IMG/VR virus record: IMGVR_UViG_3300024262_000015
Location: 62,001-126,000 of that record
Strand: one strand, 5' to 3'
DNA length: 64,000 nt
DNA from: a virus
Positions 9,301 through 16,100 of this stretch are shown here, one piece after another (position 1 is the first letter of the stretch; the number at the start of each line of letters is the position of its first letter). The translations under genes were made by a program, and so were the position numbers. The notes beneath the pieces are model-generated. The model did no database searches and had not been told where the DNA came from. It saw only the letters and a list, made by a program, of their open reading frames with translations.

Positions 9301-9677
9301 TACCCTTTGCACATCCAGGTTTTGAAACATTAGTTAAATTTACTCAATTAAGAAATTGGACCAGTGGGCAAGACGCACCCACTATCCTATTCAACGCTTT
9401 AGCCCCGACGCAGATTAAACAACAGCTTCAACGGCCAAAGGTACCTATCGAGAGAAGACGACCTAATGAAATTTATACACCAATGGATTGGGTACGTAGG
9501 CTTACACAATACATGAGTCTTTATTTGCCAGAGCTATGGAAGGCCTGGTCTGAAGGGAAAACTCATGAGGAAATAATAAAAGAATCTTCAAAATATCGCA
9601 AATGGGCGATGGCGGTTCAATATATGCCCGGATATATTGATGACATTGTACAGTTCTACAAAGGTCGAACGTATTAG
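6372..9677 (+). CDS. Large virion-type protein with LYNV domain (1101 aa)
   Basis: A long mostly helical protein with Pro/Gln/Ser-rich linkers (for example near bases 7960-8200 and 9130-9250). Residues 56-110 form a small domain with LYNV, GEDFLEEAYPDGG, YTPLEQARIM and RPTGN; the same order of motifs recurs in the 10672 gene. The start codon overlaps the previous gene. The size, modular linkers and location upstream of the capsid gene suggest an internal head or injected protein, but no enzymatic motif is visible. It is followed after 6 bases by the next gene in what looks like one operon (6065-12274). Confidence 0.8.
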   Translation: MNKRVEAAAQELVQKNNARLSNKLYTLVSGLKKKGYVKEAAELEQAVFNYKTSEIHLYNVFDRTGEDFLEEAYPDGGYDVDPESEYGKFYTPLEQARIMRELVSKRPTGNLNLVVKKKASYIKKASKEAEYEAWVEATRAAHKNTSSDPFPEEFYQNNVFNKKRQSMGLSPISFEKETEVTSQPSSESSDREVTSEQLTNMLAENARKLYSVITKEGVETVDDIIKVKNFLTLYYGLEKDEWTDTPVELAEPILDAAIAIEHIGIPNTSTGLKEMKSEVNQWFMTDTDMDDNKIKIWARSVKEWLSDKNLSAAQIEKLEEDMAKIDEQSRSLKSLTGNPTNSPEWWHNVSVMVNNLIKQIKDVGSIFDSKIDNPLKILKNMQTELAKQTTKTKIRSILPSSQTTPLNTDFVGIPLAVYTELTGLADTLIDNWEAVREQIQSNQDLAPALRGRKAQAAADNKALWTMFKEAFSPFNQGQKFLDFRSAVADHDRLRPYGDTHLSSPTAIRTLSALSTNLLEQMRKDYGGGNRKPLPKPGLQGSAKDPAQEPADESVSFFNEEMGFNTPANWEPGGIKKKAFLETGDPPTRGASPSSSQRRGPRRGPGVILPEVEALQQTLVSLANFLATEDGLKRATTSRELGGLGVEPNEINRVIAQLKLVGNADKKWGPNTNKGVTGLKDLYNLATGKTADIPSNIHFRSTTKPELLEQVSKALGYIKEISNELGVGNIAQRRQTATTSSIIDKINPAYQTANLVDWDVAVGEPRINVMRKDISSLSNFVNFLRNNKWIKGASSPVELALLKMGQAPMPSADYPAVPEMGGEASKPNRTPQVTVLPPGSQQASQQRTQTKIKEQEQARRNQTHTGFTFGDMTRALKLFVARGRQKGYGREMLALQNQWLTGLNNHFPKYALARPLFIEDIALVSTGPLPGQGSRQQIQQGQPVAAQPGAPQTGQLPGSPDIFGPILNLGMNVGGVDVPFAHPGFETLVKFTQLRNWTSGQDAPTILFNALAPTQIKQQLQRPKVPIERRRPNEIYTPMDWVRRLTQYMSLYLPELWKAWSEGKTHEEIIKESSKYRKWAMAVQYMPGYIDDIVQFYKGRTY

Positions 9678-9683
9678 GGGCCA

Positions 9684-10682
9684 ATGGAGTATCTTTTAAA
9701 GTTTGCTGGATATGAGGCTATTCAATCTTCTGTAGAGTCTGCTGCTAAAGCCGCTGTAACAAGCGAAAGTCCGGCCGGTAGGGTTAATGAGACGATTAAC
9801 TTTTTGACCCCTGCCAACCTTTTTTCTAACGATTTAGTAAGCGGACTTGTATCTGCTCTTGATAAATCTGGAGTTCCCGTTTTATCCACAACCAATGCTG
9901 TTTTAGATAAAGTTCATAAAGGTTTAAAGGATAAAGGAACTATTTCAGACCAAGAATTAAAGAGCATGATTTATGGAGTAACAGGAGAGCCGCCTCAAAT
10001 AACCGAAGCCTTTTATCGTTCTGAGGCTTTTGAAAAGTTCGCTAAAAAACAACCCAAAGCTCCAAGCACTTCTGTTTTAGGAAGGGCTTTAAATTTTATC
10101 AACCCATTTAGTCGAAGTGGATTTCTCGGTGGACTTTTATTTGGTCTTATTAAATGGACGCTTATAGGTGCGGGGCTTTTGGCTGGTGGAGTTGTAGTTA
10201 AAAAGCTATGGGATATTCATAAAGATAAAGATAAAGATAAAGATAAAACCCCCTCTAATCCGCAAACTCCAACTTCTTCTTCTTCTTCTTCTTCTCAAAT
10301 TGGAGCGGTTGAGATTGATCTGCCTTTAGAAAAGAAACTACGTATTAAAGGAAACTGGCCAGGATCAAGCAACCCAACCTTTCCAGTAGAAAGCAGTTGG
10401 GGGACTGAGTATTTTGATAATGATGATAACGAGCTTTGGGTAGTAGCGCTCGACAAGCCGCTTCCACAACAGCTTTTAAGTTGGGCAAATCAAATTTATC
10501 CTCATACTCAATCGTTAAATAGCAAATTAAAGAATAGTCCAGCATTTAATAAAGTGGTTTCTATTATGAGAAAGGGCGTAAACCCTCATAATCCTAATAG
10601 GGTAATTGTTCCTATGGGTGCTCACTCTATTAAAGAAATTGTAGACATGTTTGTAGGAGAGGTTGAACACGATGAAGAGTAA
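9684..10682 (+). CDS. Membrane-anchored virion-type protein with repetitive linker
   Basis: 332 aa from ATG 9684. The N-terminal half is helical; a Gly-rich hydrophobic segment (about residues 152-171, FLGGLLFGLIKWTLIGAGLL) could be a membrane helix. It is followed by a KDKDKDKDK linker and a run of serines, both encoded by simple nucleotide repeats, and then a C-terminal globular domain. The layout (soluble, membrane, flexible linker, soluble) would suit a protein that enters the host envelope with the DNA, but this is inference. The stop overlaps the start of the next gene. Confidence 0.75.
   Translation: MEYLLKFAGYEAIQSSVESAAKAAVTSESPAGRVNETINFLTPANLFSNDLVSGLVSALDKSGVPVLSTTNAVLDKVHKGLKDKGTISDQELKSMIYGVTGEPPQITEAFYRSEAFEKFAKKQPKAPSTSVLGRALNFINPFSRSGFLGGLLFGLIKWTLIGAGLLAGGVVVKKLWDIHKDKDKDKDKTPSNPQTPTSSSSSSSQIGAVEIDLPLEKKLRIKGNWPGSSNPTFPVESSWGTEYFDNDDNELWVVALDKPLPQQLLSWANQIYPHTQSLNSKLKNSPAFNKVVSIMRKGVNPHNPNRVIVPMGAHSIKEIVDMFVGEVEHDEE
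10221..10247 (+). repeat. Hexanucleotide microsatellite (AAAGAT)4
   Basis: Four perfect copies of AAAGAT plus a partial fifth inside the 9684 gene, encoding alternating Lys and Asp. A change of one unit adds or removes two residues without shifting the frame. Confidence 0.9.
10273..10296 (+). repeat. Trinucleotide microsatellite (CTT)n in Ser linker
   Basis: A perfect CTT/TCT repeat of eight units in the same gene, encoding consecutive serines in one linker 25 bases after the first microsatellite. Whole-unit slippage would keep the frame. Confidence 0.9.
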
Positions 10683-12012
10683 AATCTTTGATGAGTACGC
10701 AAAACTAGCAAGCGAGTTAGGATGGATTGCGGAGGCCAAAGATTCCCCAGAGGAAATTGAAGACCTTTATAATGTAAGGCCTAATGGGGATGAGGATGAC
10801 CGAACATTAATGGAAAAGGCTCATCCTAATGGAGGCTTGGTTGTATCTCCCGCGTATGATGCAGTTAATGGAATTGCAATGACCAATCCTGAGCAATCTA
10901 GCTTAATGGCTCAAATTGCTACCAACCCTCCTAACGGAAACTATACTCAGGTTCCTTGGATTCAACGTGGAGATGAGCTTAAAAGACTTCTTGTACGTAT
11001 GGCTTTCAAATTAGATTCTGAAAATGAAACCGAGCTAATGGCATTGGCCGATGAATGTTTAGGCGGTGTGGTTGTTAAAACCTCATCGTTTCAAAAAGAA
11101 GCTTCATGGATTGGAATGGGAGCAAGACTTCTCGGAGCAATTGTCCTCCCTGGAATCGCGAGCAAATTATTTGAAGCGCATGAAGAAGGACAAGTAGCTA
11201 AAGGAATTAAGTCTGATAGTAGAGCATCCGGAAGAGGGATGCGAGGAATGGACCGAAAAAACTACAGTGCTGCTAAAGGTGCCCAACGAGCGGCCATGAG
11301 CAGTGCAATGGGACGAGGGGCGGCGCTAGGGGGAACTATTCTTCTTCTCTATGGACTAGTTAATAACATCAATCCCGTATCTCAAGGAATTCTTAACGAC
11401 CTTGAGTTTGCTAAAGAAGAGCTTAAGGATGCTACTGATGATGTCCATACGCCTGCTATCTTAATAAAGATAATGGCCCGTATTACCAAGTACATGTCTT
11501 CAGTTAATAAATGGCTTTCAAAGAAACGAAAAATCCTAACTTTAACTATGAACATGAAAAATACTGTTCAGGAAAATAAGGATTCAGAAGCTAATGAGCT
11601 AAAAATAGAGGCGGCCGAATTTCAAAAAGAAACAGAGCTTTTCGTTGGCTTTATAGATCGAGCGTTGGAAATATTGAGCACTCTCGATAGAAAAGAATCG
11701 GATTGGATTAAAGAGTTCCGTCCCCTTAAAACTGTAGTTCGTTGGATTGAGCCCCACGATTTAGATGAAGCCATTGGAGCTTTACAAACCGCAAAAAAAT
11801 CTGCTGAAGAAATGGTAAAAGAGTTTAATGAGGTAAAAAAAGAAGTAGATACTGCGGTAGATACTGAAGCCGCTAAGGCATTAGAGTATCTAGACGATCC
11901 CATAGAAGCAGCAAATGATAACGCTACCCAACAAGCTAAAGCTGCTTCGGTTGAAAGGGATTGGAAAATGATGATCAAACAACAAATTTCTGGAAAGGTT
12001 TGGGAGATTTAG
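10672..12012 (+). CDS. Virion-type protein with LYNV domain (446 aa)
   Basis: The start is ATG 10672, with GGAGAGG at 10655-10661; an in-frame TTG at 10663 is less likely. Residues 31-90 carry LYNV, TLMEKAHPNGG, the NPEQSSLM segment and NPPNGN, the same motif order as in the 1101-aa protein. A Gly-rich hydrophobic segment (WIGMGARLLGAIVLPGIA) and a second one (GAALGGTILLLYGLV) flank a basic Gly/Arg/Met-rich loop; the last 200 residues are a long charged coiled-coil-like helix region. Two possible membrane helices plus a shared domain suggest a set of related internal virion proteins. Function not recognised. Confidence 0.75.
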   Translation: MKSKIFDEYAKLASELGWIAEAKDSPEEIEDLYNVRPNGDEDDRTLMEKAHPNGGLVVSPAYDAVNGIAMTNPEQSSLMAQIATNPPNGNYTQVPWIQRGDELKRLLVRMAFKLDSENETELMALADECLGGVVVKTSSFQKEASWIGMGARLLGAIVLPGIASKLFEAHEEGQVAKGIKSDSRASGRGMRGMDRKNYSAAKGAQRAAMSSAMGRGAALGGTILLLYGLVNNINPVSQGILNDLEFAKEELKDATDDVHTPAILIKIMARITKYMSSVNKWLSKKRKILTLTMNMKNTVQENKDSEANELKIEAAEFQKETELFVGFIDRALEILSTLDRKESDWIKEFRPLKTVVRWIEPHDLDEAIGALQTAKKSAEEMVKEFNEVKKEVDTAVDTEAAKALEYLDDPIEAANDNATQQAKAASVERDWKMMIKQQISGKVWEI

Positions 12013-12013
12013 A

Positions 12014-12274
12014 GTGAAAAAGAAAGCCCAGCCTAAGATTGATGCCTTTTCCTGGGATGATTTTCAAACTGATCCGCCATTCTTTTCTAGATTTCTAATC
12101 ACCTCAGAGCAGTCAAAAATTCAGACTGGCAGACAAGAAAACTCTCAGGCTATAGGGGTTACTCATCAAGCACAACCAAAGTTTTCTGGTCAAGATTTAG
12201 ATGTAATGCTTAAAATTTTTTTGAAGCTTTTAAGCTCGGACCAAAAGCCACCTCTTAAAGACGAATTTAATTAG
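12014..12274 (+). CDS. Small hypothetical protein
   Basis: An 86-aa protein from GTG 12014, one base after the previous stop, so very likely coupled to it. Basic N-terminus, then a Trp-Asp-Asp-Phe segment, and a C-terminal amphipathic helix (DLDVMLKIFLKLL). Last gene of the 6065-12274 operon. Not recognised. Confidence 0.6.
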   Translation: MKKKAQPKIDAFSWDDFQTDPPFFSRFLITSEQSKIQTGRQENSQAIGVTHQAQPKFSGQDLDVMLKIFLKLLSSDQKPPLKDEFN

Positions 12275-12304
12275 CAATTTAATCCCTCTGCTTCTATGCC
12301 TAAA

Positions 12305-12357
12305 TCAATATAAAGTGTTGAAGGTGTAAGTCTGCTGTAGCACTTTTTACGCTACAG
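12305..12357 (+). promoter_or_regulatory. Candidate promoter TCAATATAAAG and 5' leader hairpin
   Basis: TCAATATAAAG at 12305-12315 recurs exactly at 16980-16990, each time after the end of one transcription unit and before a strong gene start. At 12335-12357 the leader can form a 7-bp hairpin, CTGTAGC pairing with GCTACAG across a 9-base T-rich loop, just upstream of the GAGGAAA ribosome site of the 12372 gene. A stem in this place could stabilise an abundant mRNA. Promoter activity is inferred. Confidence 0.4.
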
Positions 12358-12371
12358 AGAGGAAATTTCAA

Positions 12372-13073
12372 ATGGCTTTAAGATTAGAACAGCCTGGCAT
12401 TCAACCGCTAGGACAATTTGATGGATACGACGACCAAATTGCTACCATTCTTGGTGGTGAAGTTGGAGCGATTGTTGGTATTCTAGTGAGCAATCCGGAC
12501 CTTGCTGCATCTGATGCGGACGGTTCAGATGGTTATATTGGTGCTCCTCCACTACAACGACGTACGATTATTACGCGAAACCTTGTTGCTTCCAACATCA
12601 ATAGGCCTCTAGGGCTTTTGGATGATGGTACGTCTACTGGCTTCTCGTCAACTGGTTACGGAACCCTTTTGGGTGTTGTGGTTGGTGGAACTGCTGGTCG
12701 CCAGTCCGTTGGAGGGGTCGTACTCGGTCCGCCCACCGCACTTGGTTCCGGTAAAATTACTTTCTGGGATAAGCCCGGTTTGTATGCCACCACGCTAGAT
12801 GCGGTTGATAGAGATCCGGTTGACGGACTTCTACCTTCCAACCTAAGTCTCACCGTTGGTTCGCCGCTCTTTGCTACGGATACGGGTCTTTTGACTCCTG
12901 ATGCTGCTGAGAGCTTCGAGGTAGGACTTGTTCTTGCTCGTTTCCTTGAATTCATGACTGATGGTTCATTGGTCAACACGCCGGTTAGCTTGGTAGCCCC
13001 AGTAACTGGCCCCGGATCGCGCCCGCAAACGTTCACCCGAGCGGTTTACGAGTTCTATCCGCCACGCACGTAA
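12372..13073 (+). CDS. Head decoration-like virion protein
   Basis: A 233-aa, low-charge, Gly/Thr/Pro-rich beta protein with GAGGAAA 8-14 bases before ATG 12372. It is locally GC-richer and uses a narrow codon set like the capsid exons, which suggests high expression. LTVGSPLFATDTGLLT followed by a second VG pattern resembles the C-terminal part of the 2492 and 5610 proteins, so I treat it as a third member of that group. The gene immediately precedes the major capsid gene and is separated from it by a terminator, a usual location for a capsid decoration protein. Confidence 0.8.
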   Translation: MALRLEQPGIQPLGQFDGYDDQIATILGGEVGAIVGILVSNPDLAASDADGSDGYIGAPPLQRRTIITRNLVASNINRPLGLLDDGTSTGFSSTGYGTLLGVVVGGTAGRQSVGGVVLGPPTALGSGKITFWDKPGLYATTLDAVDRDPVDGLLPSNLSLTVGSPLFATDTGLLTPDAAESFEVGLVLARFLEFMTDGSLVNTPVSLVAPVTGPGSRPQTFTRAVYEFYPPRT

Positions 13074-13079
13074 GGTGTC

Positions 13080-13124
13080 TTAGCCCCTTTGGGAATTAAC
13101 CTGGAGGGGCTAAACCCTTTTTTT
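13080..13124 (+). terminator. Rho-independent terminator after decoration gene
   Basis: TTAGCCCCT (13080-13088) pairs perfectly with AGGGGCTAA (13105-13113) and is followed by a T-run ending at 13124. It starts 7 bases after the decoration gene stop. Confidence 0.85.
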
Positions 13125-13168
13125 GGCTGTTAACGAAAGTAGGCAGCTACTAACCAGGAGAAAAAAAT

Positions 13169-16100
13169 ATGAATATGTTTGATAACAAAGGGCAAATCAA
13201 CGCTGGGTCGTTGCAGGAAGCTCTTGGAACGATTGCGAAGTACGCATCGATTCTTGAAGAAAATCAGCCGTCCAATATGGCAATGGCTGGTACGCCGGGC
13301 TTTGATGAGCAGACCCGGAATGACCTTATCTCACGAGCTATGTTTACCCAAGACGGTAAGTATGCGCTTGCGCAGGTAATGGCCAATCCCAATTATTAGT
13401 AATAACGATTACGCAAATGGGATATAAAATCTGACTATATGCGGGAATTTCCGAAAGTTTTACCTACCCTGATATAAGATATAAAACGGCTAACCATAGA
13501 AGGTGGTCGTCTAGAGTCTGGGTAAGAATGGTAAAAATGAATGACGGGCAATCCGCAGGAAAGACAGACGTTAAAAAGATAGACTTAATAATTCAGCAAT
13601 ATGAAGCTGGATTGAAACCTAATAAGATTGTTGAAAACACTAATTATAATTTGGAAGATGTAATTCAAATTATAAAAACCAATCTTAAATGGGGGAAAAA
13701 TAAGTATCTTTCTAATTTAACTCAAGCTGAAGTTCAAGAGGTAATAAAATTATTTGATAATGGATGGCGTTTGAAATGCAAATTTCTTTAAAGTGAGTTG
13801 TAATTCAGTTACCCAACTTCTAAGATCAAATAATCGTAACCCTAGCTTTGAGTTATAAAATAATGCCTGAATCCTCAACGACTAATACGTCAGACATCCG
13901 GGAAAAAGATAGAACCAAGGGGTTTTTATCTAACCCGGTAATGATAGAGTCTGGTCCTTACAAAAATGTAAGGAGCTAAGCAGAAATGACTTAGCCAGTT
14001 CCCCTGAACTGTAACAAAAATGTTCGCCGTAACTTAGACTATCAGGGAGTGTTCCGTAGAGCACTAGTAGTCGATCCGTTAAATTAGGCAGCGGATCTAA
14101 AAATTGGCTGTATGCTGGAAAACCTAAAAGCTTCAATACTTTAACCTTAAAGCCCTTGCACTAAAGCAGGGTTAAATAAACTAAAGTAAAAATTTGAAGA
14201 TGATATAGACAATCAGCAGGAAAAAGATGAAAAACCCTAGCCTGGACAAAAAGCTTTTGAGAACCTTGTATGTAGAAAAGAAAAAAACTGCATATGAAAT
14301 TTCAGAGCTTTTACAAATAAAACAAGAAGTAGTTATCAACTCTTTAAAAGAGAATAATATTGATCACTCTCCTAAACTAAGAAAATATCGTTTAGTAAGA
14401 AAAGCCCCTTTAACTAGGGAACAAAAAGAAGCGATTATTGGGATGGTTTTGGGTGGAGGAAGAATTGTTTCTCATGGGAGTCGAAAAAAAACTTATCATT
14501 TAGAAACTTCTAATCTTGAAAAGGACAAAGATCTAATCCTTTATAAAAAAGGAACCCTCGGGAATCTTTGTAATTTGATAAGAGAAGAAGAAAAAAAAGA
14601 TAAGAAATTTTTAAAATTGATAACAGCTAATCACCAAGAGTTGAAATGGTACTCAGATTTATTTTATAACAACCATAAAAAAGTTATAAAAGAAAATTTA
14701 TTATACCATGTGTCACCTCGTTCGGTGGCTTTTTGGGCTATGGACAAAAGTTATATGCGAACTGAAGATAATCAATTTTGGATGCGCTTCAGTACGTATG
14801 AATTTTCAAAAGAAGAACATAAGTTGCTTCAAGCTATGTTAAAAATAAACTTCAATATAAGAAGTAAGGTTTGTGAATATAAGTGGAAGGGTAAAGTTTG
14901 TAATTACCTTTCTTTAAATAAACGCAACACTTTATTAATGGCCGAATTAACCGAGCCATTTTATAAAGAAGCTAACAGATACATAGTTCATCTTGATCCT
15001 CAACGACTAGAATGCCAATCTTCAGAAAATAAAAACTCTGAATGATGATACAGTCTGACCTTTACTGAGAAGTAAAGAGCCAAGCAGAAATGACTTGGCC
15101 TTGTAACAACCCCTGTGCCTCAGGGTGCTATTCCTCGCTATGACCGGGACATTGATGTCGCTGCGGTTGTCGTATCCAGCAATGGTGCGCCTCCGGAAAG
15201 CCGCGTATTCGGTGACTCGGTTATTGTTCCTGAATTCGAGATCGTTTCTAACCCGACCATCCGTACCTCTGAGGTTCGGCGTCGGCGCTTTAACGTAATC
15301 GACCGTGCTGTTCAAAAGGCACGTCAGGAAATCATGGCGCAGGAGGATGCGAATGGTTTTGCTTCACTCGATGCGGCAGCCGAAGTCGAAAATATCCCTC
15401 AGGATATTGCCGATAGCGGTCTTCTAAAGCGAGATCTTGCTGCGATTAAGCGGCAGGTTGACCATTGGGACCTAGTGACGACCAAGTTCTTCATGAACAT
15501 CAATGAGTTCACGGACATCCTTAACTGGGGTTCCGGTGGTGGTCAGGGCGCAACTGGTGGCGACGTTGATCCTGTTGGAAATCACTATAATTAGTGATAG
15601 TGGCAGCCTTAAGAATGTGAATTCTTTTGGAAAAATTTGGCTATATGCTGGAACCTCCGAATACCTAACAACTTTAAAGATATAGATTAGTCATTGAAGA
15701 CAATCTTTAAAAGATAAAGCAAAAGGTTAGGATGAAACGGACAATCAGCAGGAAAGTTAATGAAAATTTACCAACTAGCGAAGTTAAAAAACTTTTCTTT
15801 GAGGAAAATAAAAGCCGCTTAGAAATTGCCGAGATTTTTAATACTAATAGTTCTTCTATTTCAAAAATTTTGGGTCGGCCTCCCTACCCAAAAAACAAAA
15901 TAGAAGAAATAAAATCTTTGCATATTTCTCAGCTACAAAAGGAATTTATAATTGGCTCTACTCTGGGAGACGCTTCTTTACTTAAAAGAATTAATTTCAA
16001 AAATTGTTCTTTTAAAGTTAGCCATTGTGAAGCGCAAAAAGAGTACTTGTTATGGAAAGCTGATTTTTTAAATCCTTTTGTAAATAGTGTGGCGAGAAGT

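Noticed and set aside
15503-15685. 60-aa plus-strand frame across the exon 3/intron 3 boundary
   Set aside because: It is an out-of-frame reading of capsid exon 3 that runs into intron sequence.
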